Shown: positions 10,460-19,337, numbered from the stretch's first letter. The stretch: DNA of 52,721 bases from Mycolicibacter icosiumassiliensis (GCF_900078685.2 NZ_LT546166.1:1219299-1272019); one strand, 5' to 3'. Notes: generated by a model from the letters alone, not told the origin. Numbers and translations are program-made.

Positions 10460-11451
10460 GATGGCTCCAGCACCTTCTTGGCGGCGCGCTTCTCGGCCAT
10501 CTTGGCCTCCCGCTCGAGCCGGCGTTGCTTGGCCAGCTCGAATTTCGCGCAGGTGTCGTCCAACTCGGCGACGATCTTGCCGATCTCCTCCTGGTAGCGA
10601 GCCGCTTCGCCGGTGAAGGAGCGTTCGAGGATGCCCCACTTCTTCAGCACCGGCATCACCACGTCGTCGCGGTGGATCATCGGGTCGTAGACACCGCCGA
10701 CCGCGATGATCACGGCCTTGCGGCGGAATTCCGGGACGACGAATCCGGGCATCTGGAAGTTGGCCAGCACCCGGTGCAGCGAGCGCATCGCCTGTTCGGG
10801 CGCGAGGTCGAAGCCGACGGCGCTGATGTCGCGGTAGAAGATCATGTGCAGGTTCTCGTCGTGCGAGATCCGCGCCAGCAGCTGGTCGGCGATGGGGTCG
10901 TTGCAGGCCTGGCCGGTGTTGCGGTGCGAGATCCGGGTGGCCAGCTCCTGGAAGCTGACATAGATGACCGAGTCGAACAGGCTCTCGGCGAACAGGTCGT
11001 CTTGGACCTGGTGGTTCTGGCCCGGGCTGAAACCGCGGTTGACGGTCTCCATCCGCAGCGTCTCCAGTTCGATGGGGTCGCAGTTGCGGGTGACCACCAG
11101 GTAGTCGCGCAGGGCGATACCGTGGCGGTTCTCCTCTGCGGTCCAGCGGTTGACCCAGGTGCCCCAGGGGGCGTCCATGGTGAAGTTCATCGCGATCTCG
11201 CGGTGATATGAGGGCAGGTTGTCCTCGGTCAGCAGGTTCTGCACCATCGCGGTACGGGCGACCTCGGACAGTTTCGACTGCTCAGGATGCCAATCCTGCC
11301 CGCCGAGCGCGTAGTAGTTCTTGCCGTCCGACCAAGGGATGTAGTCGTGGGGGTTCCAGTCCTTGGCCATGGAGAAGTGTCGGTTGATGAGTTTCTCCAC
11401 GACAGGCTCGAGCTCGTGCAGCAACTCCACGTCGGACCATTCCCGCGTCAT
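10450..11451 (-). CDS. desA1: Acyl-[ACP] desaturase DesA1
   Basis: DesA1 is a soluble di-iron desaturase that introduces a double bond during meromycolate synthesis and is essential in several mycobacteria. The 333-residue protein carries both iron-binding motifs, EENRH and DENLH, plus further glutamate ligands in the four-helix bundle, and ends in the charged Lys/Ala-rich tail common in mycobacterial orthologues. The gene lies in the same order as in M. tuberculosis (Rv0824c): upstream of dus and divergent in function from the TetR gene behind it. The start is the ATG at 11451, with a convincing promoter about 40 bases upstream. Long direct repeats over that promoter suggest repression by an acyl-CoA-sensing regulator. 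Confidence 0.95.
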   Translation of the reverse strand: MTREWSDVELLHELEPVVEKLINRHFSMAKDWNPHDYIPWSDGKNYYALGGQDWHPEQSKLSEVARTAMVQNLLTEDNLPSYHREIAMNFTMDAPWGTWVNRWTAEENRHGIALRDYLVVTRNCDPIELETLRMETVNRGFSPGQNHQVQDDLFAESLFDSVIYVSFQELATRISHRNTGQACNDPIADQLLARISHDENLHMIFYRDISAVGFDLAPEQAMRSLHRVLANFQMPGFVVPEFRRKAVIIAVGGVYDPMIHRDDVVMPVLKKWGILERSFTGEAARYQEEIGKIVAELDDTCAKFELAKQRRLEREAKMAEKRAAKKVLEPSAS

Positions 11452-11464
11452 GCCAGCTCCCCAG

Positions 11465-11518
11465 ATATCTGTGTCGACTAGTTGCAGGCAATATATCTGT
11501 GTCGGTCGGTAGCATCAA
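11465..11518 (-). promoter_or_regulatory. desA1 promoter with direct-repeat operator
   Basis: Read toward desA1, a -35 box TTGATG (11518-11513) and a -10 box TATATT (11495-11490) are separated by exactly 17 bases and give a leader of about 30 bases. The 12-mer ATATCTGTGTCG (+ strand) occurs twice, at 11465-11476 and 11493-11504. The second copy overlaps the -10 region; the first contains the palindrome CAGATATCTG (11462-11471). This layout fits repressor binding over the promoter. Mycobacterial desaturase genes are known to be controlled by the TetR protein MadR, but I cannot assign the binder from sequence. Confidence 0.6.
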
Positions 11519-11560
11519 GTTTTTCACGGTGCGTGTTCGGGTGGTTGTCCCCGTCCGGTC

Positions 11561-12175
11561 CTACCGTTGGGCCCGTGCGCTGAGCAGCATGTCGACGCAG
11601 AAATCAATGAATTGGGCGCGGCTGGCCGTGAGCTGGCCGTTCAGATAGGCGGCGAACAGGGTGGTCAGGGCGCCGATCAGCCCGGTCGCCACCATCTGCT
11701 GGACAGCCGGTTCGCCGATTCGGGTGAGGGTGTTCTGCAGCATCACGATGAAGTCCGGCATCCATCTCGCTCCGGCGCGATACAGGATCGGTTCACTCTC
11801 CGGGGCGAGTAACAGAACCCGGCCGCGGGCCGGGTCGTCGACCATCATCGTGACGAAGCATTCCACCGCATCGCGAGGGTCGTGGGCCGACAGCAATGTC
11901 GCCAACGCGCGCGTGCATACGTCGTCGTATATCTCGCGCACGAATTCGTCGCGGTCGGTGAAGCTCTCGTAGAAGTAGCGTTCGGTCAGCCCAGTCGCGC
12001 GGCAGACCGACCGGATGGTCAGCGTGGGACCGTTTGCGTCGCCAAGAAGCTGTACGCCGGCGGTGATGAATTCGTCGCGGCGCAGGGCCTGACGCTCGGC
12101 CAGTGGGACCCCCGACCAGCGGCCCCGGCGTTGACCGGACGGCACACCATCCTCTAAGGCTTTTCTTGGCAACAT
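11561..12175 (-). CDS. TetR-family transcriptional regulator
   Basis: A 204-residue TetR-type protein. The N-terminal helix-turn-helix is visible as RRDEFITAGVQLLGD followed by LTIRSVCRATGLTERYFYESFTDRDEFVREIYDD (about residues 32-80). The rest is an all-helical ligand domain with no residue pattern that reveals its ligand. It lies directly upstream of desA1 on the same strand and is separated from the divergent aldehyde dehydrogenase gene by about 70 bases. Its place matches Rv0825c. Its target could be the direct repeats before desA1 or the short divergent gap at 12176-12246; both are inference. The start at 12175 (ATG) is the only one that keeps the basic N-terminus, but a later start is possible. 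Confidence 0.82.
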   Translation of the reverse strand: MLPRKALEDGVPSGQRRGRWSGVPLAERQALRRDEFITAGVQLLGDANGPTLTIRSVCRATGLTERYFYESFTDRDEFVREIYDDVCTRALATLLSAHDPRDAVECFVTMMVDDPARGRVLLLAPESEPILYRAGARWMPDFIVMLQNTLTRIGEPAVQQMVATGLIGALTTLFAAYLNGQLTASRAQFIDFCVDMLLSARAQR

Positions 12176-12246
12176 AAGCAGTCAATATGCCCGCCGTCGA
12201 TGTGAATGTCCATCAAGGCGCGGCTCGTAGTCGAAGGAGTGTTGTG

Positions 12247-13617
12247 ATGCGCGAATACACCCAGTTCTACATCGACGGCCGGTGGGTGAACCCGGCCGAA
12301 GCGAAGATGCTCGACGTCGACAACCCGGCCACCGAAAAGGTCTGCGGGAAGATCGCGCTCGGTACCGCGGCAGACGTCGACCTCGCGGTGGCCGCAGCCC
12401 GGCGCGCCTTTGGCCGCTGGTCGCAGAGCAGCCGCGCGGAGCGGCTGGATCTGCTGCAGGCGATCCTCGCCGAGTACCAACGGCGCAGCGGCGACCTGGC
12501 CGACGCGGTGAGCGAGGAGATGGGGGCGCCGCCCAGCCTGGCCGCCGGAGTCCAGGTCAACCTCGGGGCCGGTCATCTCGTCACCGCGATCGATGCGCTG
12601 AAGAACTTCTCGTTCAGCGAGCAGCGTGGAGACACCCTGGTCGAACGCGACCCGATCGGGGTATGCGGGCTCATCACACCGTGGAACTGGCCGCTGAACC
12701 AGATCGCGGTGAAGGTCTACCCGGCGTTGTCCACCGGCTGCACCATGGTGCTGAAGCCCTCTGAGGTCGCGCCGTTCTCGGCCTACATCTTTACCGAGAT
12801 CATGGCCGCCGCGGGCGTCCCGGCCGGCGTGTACAACATGGTCAACGGCGACGGACCAGGGGTGGGCGTGGCGCTGTCGCGGCACCCGGACGTCGACATG
12901 GTGTCGTTCACCGGCTCCACCCGCGCCGGCGTCGCGGTGGCAGAGAACGCAGCGCCGACCGTGAAGCGGGTGACCCAGGAGCTGGGTGGCAAGAGCGCCA
13001 ACATCGTGCTCGACGACGACGCATTCGTCGACAGCGTCACCGCCGGGGTGTCGACCATGATGGTCAACTCCGGGCAGAGCTGTAACGCGCCGTCCCGGAT
13101 GCTGGTGCCGAACTCGCGGATGGACGAGGCCATCGCGATCGCTCATGCGGTCGCCGAACAGGTGAAGGTCGGCGACCCCGCCGATCCGAAGGCGATCGGC
13201 CCGGTGGCGTCAGCGGCGCAGTTCGCCAAGGTGCAGGGCCTGATCGAGCAGGGCATCGCCGAGGGTGCCACGGTGGCTGCCGGCGGCGCCGGCCGGCCGG
13301 CCGGGCTCGACACCGGCTACTTCGGTCCGGTGCTGTGCATCCTCGGCTACGACGATCTCGACGAGGCCGTCGAGATCGCCAACGACACGGAGTACGGTCT
13401 GGCCGGCTATGTCTCGGGCGCCGACATCGACGCTGCGCGGGCAATTGCCCGCCGGATCCGGGCCGGCTGGGTCGCGATCAACCACGCCTTCGACCTGAAC
13501 GCACCGTTCGGCGGCTACAAGCGCAGCGGCAACGGCCGCGAATGGAGCGACGCCGGATTCCACGAATACCTGGAGACCAAGAGCACTTTGGGCTACGGGG
13601 TCGGCGTCGCCGGCTGA
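12247..13617 (+). CDS. NAD(P)-dependent aldehyde dehydrogenase
   Basis: This enzyme oxidises an aldehyde to its carboxylic acid with NAD(P)+. The protein of 456 residues starts at ATG 12247, preceded by GAAGGAG; the longer frame from 12187 has no ribosome site. Family motifs are present: the cofactor-loop segment TPWNWPLNQIAVKVYPAL, FTGSTRAG, the catalytic glutamate in VTQELGGKSANIVL and the catalytic cysteine in NSGQSCNAPSRM, and a C-terminal PFGGYKRSGNGREW. It is slightly short at the N-terminus compared with the usual 470-490 residues but looks complete. It lies between two TetR genes and near acyl-CoA genes, so a fatty or alicyclic aldehyde is a reasonable guess; the substrate is not readable from sequence. 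Confidence 0.92.
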   Translation: MREYTQFYIDGRWVNPAEAKMLDVDNPATEKVCGKIALGTAADVDLAVAAARRAFGRWSQSSRAERLDLLQAILAEYQRRSGDLADAVSEEMGAPPSLAAGVQVNLGAGHLVTAIDALKNFSFSEQRGDTLVERDPIGVCGLITPWNWPLNQIAVKVYPALSTGCTMVLKPSEVAPFSAYIFTEIMAAAGVPAGVYNMVNGDGPGVGVALSRHPDVDMVSFTGSTRAGVAVAENAAPTVKRVTQELGGKSANIVLDDDAFVDSVTAGVSTMMVNSGQSCNAPSRMLVPNSRMDEAIAIAHAVAEQVKVGDPADPKAIGPVASAAQFAKVQGLIEQGIAEGATVAAGGAGRPAGLDTGYFGPVLCILGYDDLDEAVEIANDTEYGLAGYVSGADIDAARAIARRIRAGWVAINHAFDLNAPFGGYKRSGNGREWSDAGFHEYLETKSTLGYGVGVAG

Positions 13618-13669
13618 GAGCCGCTGGCCGGTGCTTATTCGTAGGGCACGGCGTTGTCGTGATGGAGGC

Positions 13670-14425
13670 CTAACGAGCCCTTGCGGACGAAGCCGGCGCG
13701 GCGCCACGCCGTGCCGGCTTGGTGTTCTTCTCGATCAGCCGCTCGGCTTGATCGAGGATGCAGTTGAGACCGTATTCGAAGTTGGCATCGTCGGCTGCGC
13801 CGACTCGACGACCCTGCTTGGTGATCGCCGCCAGCAGCGGGGTCGCTACTGGGTCGATAACGGGAGCCTCGTCGAAATCGGACGTCCCCCGGGCATCCGA
13901 TAGCCGGGTCTTCTCGTAGAGGCGCTGCAGGACCACCGACCCACGGGTGTGCACCGAGACCGTCGAATAGGTGTCGAAGGCGTCCTGAGGCGAAAGGCCG
14001 GCCTCCACCAGGCTGGCGATCGCGCGCTCCACTTCCTGGGCGCTGCGGCGTGCGGTCCGCGGACTCAATGCGGCCCGAATCAGGATGAGGTCGCACAGGA
14101 TCGGGTTCTCCAGAAACGTCGCTCGCATGCTGTGTGCGTGATTGCTGAGCGTGCGGCGCCAGTCTGTGGCCTCCACGTACGGGGTGGCGAAGGTGTACTG
14201 GCTCAGGGCCCGGGTGGCCATCGCATTGAGAAGGTCATCCTTCTTGCGGAAGTACCAGTAGATGCTCGTCACGCCGACGCCGAGCTGCTTGCCGAGCAAT
14301 GGCATGCTCAGGTTGTCGACCCCGATCTGTTGGGCGAGTTCGAACGCGCCCTCGATGATGTCATCGGGGTTGATCGATCCACGTTCGCGCCGCTGCCGTT
14401 TCTGGGCGACTGGCTGCTTTGCCAC
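13670..14425 (-). CDS. TetR-family regulator with TetR C-terminal domain
   Basis: A 251-residue regulator. After a basic N-terminus (KRQRRERGSI), residues 20-70 form the DNA-binding domain, with DDIIEGAFELAQQIGVDNLSM and the recognition helix region GVGVTSIYWYFRKKDDLLNAM. The C-terminal half resembles the TetR_C ligand domain family. It ends in an Arg/Ala-rich tail. It is convergent with the aldehyde dehydrogenase and divergent from the IclR-type gene, with 210 bases between the two regulators. That shared gap is the most likely place for its operator. The ligand is unknown. The gene is intact, with no odd features. Confidence 0.85.
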   Translation of the reverse strand: MAKQPVAQKRQRRERGSINPDDIIEGAFELAQQIGVDNLSMPLLGKQLGVGVTSIYWYFRKKDDLLNAMATRALSQYTFATPYVEATDWRRTLSNHAHSMRATFLENPILCDLILIRAALSPRTARRSAQEVERAIASLVEAGLSPQDAFDTYSTVSVHTRGSVVLQRLYEKTRLSDARGTSDFDEAPVIDPVATPLLAAITKQGRRVGAADDANFEYGLNCILDQAERLIEKNTKPARRGAAPASSARAR

Positions 14426-14605
14426 TGCGGGAAGTTCCTTTCTGGCCTGACGACCGGCTCATCGCCGTCGAAGCTACCTGCATCTTTTGGCGTCGGTTCG
14501 TTGACGTCTCACTGCCGTAAAGATCACGGTAAGGCGCCCCTAAGTATGTGCGCGACCGGTGCTGCGCGGTTGGGCGCCGGCTAACGCGACTGCTAGGTTT
14601 GCCAG

Positions 14606-14621
14606 CGTCGACTATTCGACG
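14606..14621. promoter_or_regulatory. Short palindrome before the IclR-type gene
   Basis: CGTCGA at 14606-14611 and TCGACG at 14616-14621 form a perfect inverted repeat with a 4-base spacer, ending 14 bases before the IclR ATG. Its position suggests an autoregulatory operator or start-region structure. A second weaker pair, CCGT and ACGG, lies further upstream near 14515-14530. Nothing else is obvious in the 210-base divergent gap. Confidence 0.35.
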
Positions 14622-14635
14622 TAAGTTTCGAAAAT

Positions 14636-15550
14636 ATGACGGCAGCGGCAGGTGGGGGTGGCGCGGTTCGTGCGGTCTCTTCGCCGCCGACCGAGCGCGT
14701 GATCCGGATCCTGGAGCTGCTGGCCGCCGACCCGGAACGGCATTTCTCCCTCTCGGAGATCTCGCACACCTTGGGCATCAGCCACGGCACTTGCCACGCA
14801 ATCCTCGCGACCTTGGCCAACCGGCAATGGCTGGTGCGGGACCGGCATTCGGGCGGCTATTGCTGGGGGCCGGCTCTAGCCGCGTTGGCCCGCCCGGTCA
14901 ACCGGAAGGCATTCCGGCCGGAGTTGCAGCGGCTCTTCGACACGGTCGGCCGACAGGTGATCCTCGGTGTTCGCCAGGGCACGACGGTGGTGGTGACCGA
15001 TTCGGTCGGTGAGTCGATCGTCGGGCTGCGGCTGGGCGCCGGATTCCGGATCCCGCTGGTGGCGCCGTTTGGCCGTGAGTTCCTCGCCGGGGCCGGCGAG
15101 CAGGTCAAGAAGGAATGGCTCTCCGGGCTGGGCGCGCCGTCTCCGCGGCTGCGGTGCCGGCTGGCTGCCGTACTCGACGAGGTCGGTCGGCGCGGCTACG
15201 CGATCGACCGGATGAGCCGCGAATATGTCCGGGTGTACTCGGCGTTGCAGGCGCTGGCCGCCGACGGCGAGCCCGATGAGATCACCGCCCGGGTGGCCAC
15301 GGCCTTCGCCGATCTCACCGAGGTCGATTACCTGCCCGACGAGCTCGGTGGTACCGAGCGGCATCCGATCGCCAGTGTCTCGGCACCGGTCCGCGACATC
15401 GACGGGGCGGTCGCGATGTCGGTGGGAGTTGCCCCGTTCACCGCCCTGACCGCCACGGAGGTCGCCGATCTCGGTGCGGCCGTGCGAGAGACCGCCGCGC
15501 GTATCCAATCCCAGTGGACCGCGCGTGGAGAACATGAGGAGAGCTCGTGA
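14636..15550 (+). CDS. IclR-family transcriptional regulator
   Basis: A 304-residue regulator with the IclR layout. The winged helix-turn-helix covers about residues 15-80 (TERVIRILELLAADP, SLSEISHTLGISHGTCHAILATL), followed by the effector-binding domain with RQGTTVVVTDSVGESIVGLRLGAG and a C-terminal SVSAPVRDIDGAVAMSVGV. IclR proteins usually sense small organic acids or aromatic and acyl metabolites. Its stop overlaps the start of the acyl-CoA dehydrogenase gene (GTGA at 15547-15550), so the two are translationally coupled and it probably controls that operon. No strong ribosome site precedes the ATG. The effector cannot be read from the sequence. Confidence 0.88.
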   Translation: MTAAAGGGGAVRAVSSPPTERVIRILELLAADPERHFSLSEISHTLGISHGTCHAILATLANRQWLVRDRHSGGYCWGPALAALARPVNRKAFRPELQRLFDTVGRQVILGVRQGTTVVVTDSVGESIVGLRLGAGFRIPLVAPFGREFLAGAGEQVKKEWLSGLGAPSPRLRCRLAAVLDEVGRRGYAIDRMSREYVRVYSALQALAADGEPDEITARVATAFADLTEVDYLPDELGGTERHPIASVSAPVRDIDGAVAMSVGVAPFTALTATEVADLGAAVRETAARIQSQWTARGEHEESS

Positions 15551-17766
15551 GCGTGACGCTCAGCGCCGAACAACGTCAGCTCGGTGAGTCGTTGCGACAG
15601 TTCGCCGGCCGGCACGCACCCATGGCCGACACCCGCAAGGCCTTCGACGCGCTGGCGGCCGGGGAACTGCCGGCATGGTGGGACGACCTGGTAGTCAACG
15701 GATTTCACGCGATTCACCTGCCCGAACAGTACGGCGGACAGGGCGGAGGGTTGCTCGACGTCGCCGCGGTCTTGGAGGCCGCGGGAACGGTGTCCCTGCC
15801 GGGGCCGCTGCTGCCGACGGTGACCGCCGGCGCGGTCGGTCTGCTCGCCGAGGCCATGCCGGCGCGGGAGGAATATCTGCGTGCCCTTGCCGGCGGTGCA
15901 CCGGCGGCCGTCGTGCTTGCCGGGCAGTCGGATTTCGTCGCGCAACGAGCAGGCGACGGCTGGCTGATCAGCGGCGCCTCGGAGGTTGTCGCGGGGGCCT
16001 GTTCGGCCCGGCTCGCGCTGATCTGTGCCCGCTGCGACGACGGGACCGATCTCTGGACCGTGGTCGACACAGCCCGAGCGGTGATCCAGCCGGTGGCCGG
16101 CACCGACCTGCTCACCGACCTAGCCACGATCACCCTGGCGAACCACCGGGCGAGCCCCCGCGACGTCCTGGCCGGGATCGACCCCGAGCGTGCGGAGTAC
16201 CTCGCCGTGGGTCTGGCCGCAGCGGTATGCGCCGGCATCGCCGGGTGGTGCGTCGAGGCGGCCACCGCCCACCTGCACACCCGGGAACAGTTCGGCGTCC
16301 GGATCGGCACCTTTCAGGCATTGCAGCACCAAGCGGCCATGTTGCTGGTCAACGCCGAATTAGCCTGCGCCGCAGCCTGGGACGCACTGCGAGCCGTCAC
16401 GGACTCCGTGGAGCAGCATCGCATCGCCGCCGCCACCGCGGCGCTGACGGCGGTCACACCGTGTCCGGACACCGTGTTCGACACCTTGACGATGTTCGGC
16501 GCCATCGGGTTCACCTGGGAGCACGATCTGCACCTGTATTGGCGCCGCGCCACCAGCATCGCCGCGTCGATCGGCGCGGCCACCGACTGGGCTCGTCGAC
16601 TCGGTGAGCTGACCGTCGCGCGGTCGCGGGACTTCGCCGTCGATCTCGGCGGCGCGGAAGCCGAGTTCCGGGCAGGTGTCGCCGCGACTCTCGACGCCGC
16701 CCAACAGTTGGTCAACGACGGCCCGGGACGCCAAGGCGACTACCCGCACTTCGAAACGGGCCCGCAACGGACGCTGATCGCCGACGCTGGACTGATCGCC
16801 CCGCAGTGGCCCCCGCCGTGGGGACTGGATGCCTCCCCATTGCAGCAGCTGATCATCATCGAGGAGTTCGCCAAACGACCCGGGCTGGTTCGGCCGTCAC
16901 TGGGCATCGCCGAATGGATCCTGCCGTCGCTGGTACGCGCCGCACCGGATGCGCTGCAGCGGCGGCTGATTCCGCCGACACAGCGCGGCGAACTCGCCTG
17001 GTGCCAACTGTTTTCCGAGCCGGGGGCCGGCTCCGACCTGGCGTCGTTGGCCACCCGCGCCGTCAAGGTCGATGGCGGATGGCGCATCAACGGTCACAAG
17101 ATCTGGACCTCGGCGGCGCAGCGCGCCGACTACGGCGCACTGCTGGCCCGTACCGACCCCGCGGTGGCCAAACATCGCGGGATCGGCTACTTCATCGTGG
17201 ACATGCGCTCGCCGGGCATCGAAGTCCAGCCGATCGTGATGGCCACCGGGGCAGCCGAATTCAACGAAGTGTTCCTCACCGACGTCTTCGTGCCCGACGA
17301 GATGCTGCTGGGGGAGCCCACCGAAGGCTGGCAGTTGGCGATCGCCACCATGGCCGAGGAGCGCACCGCCATCAGTGGATACGTCGAGAACGACCGGGCT
17401 GTGGCGCTGCGGGCCATCGCCGCGGTCCCGGGCGGATCGCGCGATGACGCACTGCGGGCGCTGGGAGAACTCGACGCGTACGCCAACGCAATCAGGGCGC
17501 TCGGTGTACGCGAGACCATCCGGCTGCTCGATGGCGAGGGCCTCGGAGCGTCATCGAGCATCGCGAAAGTGGCGATGAACGTGCTGCTGCGCCGCACCTT
17601 CCACGCGACATTGGCGACCGTCGGGCGACTGGCGATGGTCGCCGACTCCGATCCGGCCGTCGTCGAGCCGTATCTGCTGTCTCCGGCCGAGCTGATTGGC
17701 GGCGGTACCAAGGAAATTCAGCTGAACATCATCGCCCAGATGATTCTTGGCCTGCCCCGCAAATAG
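15547..17766 (+). CDS. Double-domain acyl-CoA dehydrogenase (FadE34-like)
   Basis: A 739-residue flavoprotein made of two acyl-CoA dehydrogenase units. The N-terminal unit (about 1-360) starts LSAEQRQLGESLRQFAGRHAP and looks degenerate. The C-terminal unit (about 370-739) carries the substrate/FAD signature WCQLFSEPGAGSDLASLA, the KIWTSAAQRADYG segment and the closing GGGTKEIQLNIIAQMILGLPR. This size and two-unit form match the mycobacterial FadE34 type, several of which act on steroid or branched acyl-CoA side chains; that substrate is inference. The GTG start at 15547 overlaps the IclR stop. A thiolase-type gene starts two bases after its stop but is only a remnant, so the pathway operon is cut short here. 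Confidence 0.88.
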   Translation: MSVTLSAEQRQLGESLRQFAGRHAPMADTRKAFDALAAGELPAWWDDLVVNGFHAIHLPEQYGGQGGGLLDVAAVLEAAGTVSLPGPLLPTVTAGAVGLLAEAMPAREEYLRALAGGAPAAVVLAGQSDFVAQRAGDGWLISGASEVVAGACSARLALICARCDDGTDLWTVVDTARAVIQPVAGTDLLTDLATITLANHRASPRDVLAGIDPERAEYLAVGLAAAVCAGIAGWCVEAATAHLHTREQFGVRIGTFQALQHQAAMLLVNAELACAAAWDALRAVTDSVEQHRIAAATAALTAVTPCPDTVFDTLTMFGAIGFTWEHDLHLYWRRATSIAASIGAATDWARRLGELTVARSRDFAVDLGGAEAEFRAGVAATLDAAQQLVNDGPGRQGDYPHFETGPQRTLIADAGLIAPQWPPPWGLDASPLQQLIIIEEFAKRPGLVRPSLGIAEWILPSLVRAAPDALQRRLIPPTQRGELAWCQLFSEPGAGSDLASLATRAVKVDGGWRINGHKIWTSAAQRADYGALLARTDPAVAKHRGIGYFIVDMRSPGIEVQPIVMATGAAEFNEVFLTDVFVPDEMLLGEPTEGWQLAIATMAEERTAISGYVENDRAVALRAIAAVPGGSRDDALRALGELDAYANAIRALGVRETIRLLDGEGLGASSSIAKVAMNVLLRRTFHATLATVGRLAMVADSDPAVVEPYLLSPAELIGGGTKEIQLNIIAQMILGLPRK

Positions 17767-17767
17767 G

Positions 17768-17945
17768 ATGAAGGACATCCACATGGGGCTACGCGGAGAC
17801 GCCGCGATCGGAGGCTACGTCGAGCTGCCACCGGAACGGCTGAACAAGGCCACCCCGGCCCCGTTCACCCTGGGGCAGTGGGCGGAGTTGAGTGCGGCGG
17901 CACTGGCCGACACGGGCCTGCCGGGCGAACTCGTCAACGGCACCG
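17768..17945 (+). pseudogene. N-terminal remnant of a thiolase/lipid-transfer-type gene
   Basis: About 60 residues (MGLRGDAAIGGYVELPPERL ... LADTGLPGELVNGTV) look like the N-terminus of the mycobacterial thiolase-like or lipid-transfer acyl-CoA acetyltransferases that often follow acyl-CoA dehydrogenases. After GTV the match ends; the next bases are the stop codon of a fadD remnant on the other strand. The intact family is about 380-400 residues, so more than 80 percent is missing. The start could be ATG 17768 or ATG 17783. The frame continues to 18079 only as a shadow. The family assignment rests on pattern memory and is moderate. Confidence 0.55.
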
Positions 17946-18251
17946 TCAGCCCTGCTCGGCCTGCTCGCGCGCCCACCGGTAGTCGGCCTTGCCGGCCGGG
18001 CTGCGCACGATCGTCGACCGGAAGACGACGGCCTTGGGCAGCTTGTAGCGGGCCAGCGACCCACCCGCATGCTCGATGAGCTCGGCGGCCGTGATGGCGG
18101 CGTCCTCGGCGAGCGCCACCACGGCCACCACCTCCTGGCCCCAGCGTTCACTGGGCCGGCCCGCGACCACCACGTCGACCACACCCGGATGCGACGCAAG
18201 CGCTGTCTCGACCTCTTCGGCGAAGATCTTCTCCCCACCGGAGTTGATCGT
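17946..18251 (-). pseudogene. C-terminal remnant of an acyl-CoA synthetase (FadD-type)
   Basis: On the minus strand, about 100 residues match the C-terminal lid domain of adenylate-forming acyl-CoA ligases: TINSGGEKIFAEEVE, then PSERWGQEVVAVVAL, ARYKLPKAVVFR and SPAGKADYRWAREQA with the conserved catalytic lysine (in GKADYRW). The frame is open to 18341, but residues before about 18251 overlap the end of the DUF2332 gene and do not resemble a FadD. The adenylation domain (about 430 residues) is absent. Both ends are abrupt: one touches the thiolase remnant, the other the DUF2332 stop. It cannot be functional alone. Confidence 0.75.
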
Positions 18252-18268
18252 AAAGATATGGGTGTCAT

Positions 18269-19315
18269 CTACTCCCAGATGACCGGCGGGCCATGCGGTG
18301 TGCTGACTCCGAGGATCTGGTCGGTGCCTCCGGGCCAGCAACGGGCCCGCACCAAGAACTCGTGTGGTGAATCCGGGCTGCGTCGTTGGGGTTCAAGTGT
18401 CAGCCATACGAATGGGGCTGCGGTGTCGGCCTGCTCGGCAAGGCTGGCAACCCGGGCGTTGACCTGACGCTGCTCGAGCGCGCTCAGGTACTGCCAGGTC
18501 ACCGAGTGCCACAAGACCGTGAGGGAGCCCCGAGCGATGCCCACTCTCTGGACAGCCTCGGCTGCCGGCGCCCGGTCCAGGCTCGCGGGGACGCGGCGGG
18601 CGATGCGGATCGCCGCCTCCAATCGGCGCAGCCGCACCGGCATATCCGGCCAGATATAGCTGAGCAGCGTGAGCCGGCCGTCGTCGTCGATGATGTCAAC
18701 GGGCTCGATATCGAAGCCGTGACGCTCGACGATCCGCAGCTCGCTGTCCGGCGGCCTCCTGGCGAGCCACGCGTCGTCGATCACGACGGGCGAATTGGCC
18801 GGTCCCCACTGGCCTCCGGCGAACAGGTACCGGTAACAGTCGGCTCGCAGATTCAGTCCCGCGCTCGCACCGATCTCGAAAAGCCTTATTGGCAAAGGGA
18901 ACTGGCGTAATAGGAACAGCAGTGCCCCGATCAGAGCTGCCGAGCGGCCGACCTCGTTGGTTTGCGGCGGATGTCCCAATGCCGACCGCAGCTCGCCGAT
19001 CTGGCTTTGCGCGACGCCAACGACATCGGGCCAGGCGGACGCGGCGTCCCAGGCGCCGCCGACGCTGGGATACCAGCGGCGCAACCTCGGTGCGCGACCG
19101 TCGAGAACCAGCCGGTGTAGGCCACCGAGCAGCCGCAACGCCAACGCCGACGGCCCGGGATCGTCCTCATGACCGGCGAGCACCTCGGTGAACACCCCGT
19201 TGGCCGCGATGTCGTCGACAATCTGCGTCAGCAATTCCCCGTACATCGGCGAACCCAGCGCGCGGCAGGCGCCTGCCTGCTGGGCGAAGACCGCGGACAG
19301 GTGCTCATGTTTCAC
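18269..19315 (-). CDS. DUF2332 family protein
   Basis: A protein of about 348 residues belonging to DUF2332, an actinobacterial family of unknown function. The chosen start is GTG 19315 (VKHEHLSAVFAQQAGACRALGSPMYGELL), 22 bases after the mftR stop and preceded by a GGAGG site; the frame stays open to 19405 inside mftR. Recognisable segments are LFEIGASAGLNLRADCYRY, a methyltransferase-like glycine motif, and VLWHSVTWQYL. This pattern could indicate a SAM-dependent methyltransferase-like fold, but I do not claim activity. It is in line with mftR as a probable two-gene operon, the same order as Rv0691c-Rv0690c as I recall it. The C-terminus reads HGPPVIWE and looks complete although it abuts the fadD remnant. 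Confidence 0.75.
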   Translation of the reverse strand: MKHEHLSAVFAQQAGACRALGSPMYGELLTQIVDDIAANGVFTEVLAGHEDDPGPSALALRLLGGLHRLVLDGRAPRLRRWYPSVGGAWDAASAWPDVVGVAQSQIGELRSALGHPPQTNEVGRSAALIGALLFLLRQFPLPIRLFEIGASAGLNLRADCYRYLFAGGQWGPANSPVVIDDAWLARRPPDSELRIVERHGFDIEPVDIIDDDGRLTLLSYIWPDMPVRLRRLEAAIRIARRVPASLDRAPAAEAVQRVGIARGSLTVLWHSVTWQYLSALEQRQVNARVASLAEQADTAAPFVWLTLEPQRRSPDSPHEFLVRARCWPGGTDQILGVSTPHGPPVIWE

Positions 19316-19337
19316 CAGGTGCCTCCATGTCGCCGCG

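Noticed and set aside
17946..18341. Intact small acyl-CoA synthetase-like gene
   Set aside because: Only the C-terminal lid domain is present; the first 30 codons of the frame overlap the DUF2332 end and do not resemble the family.
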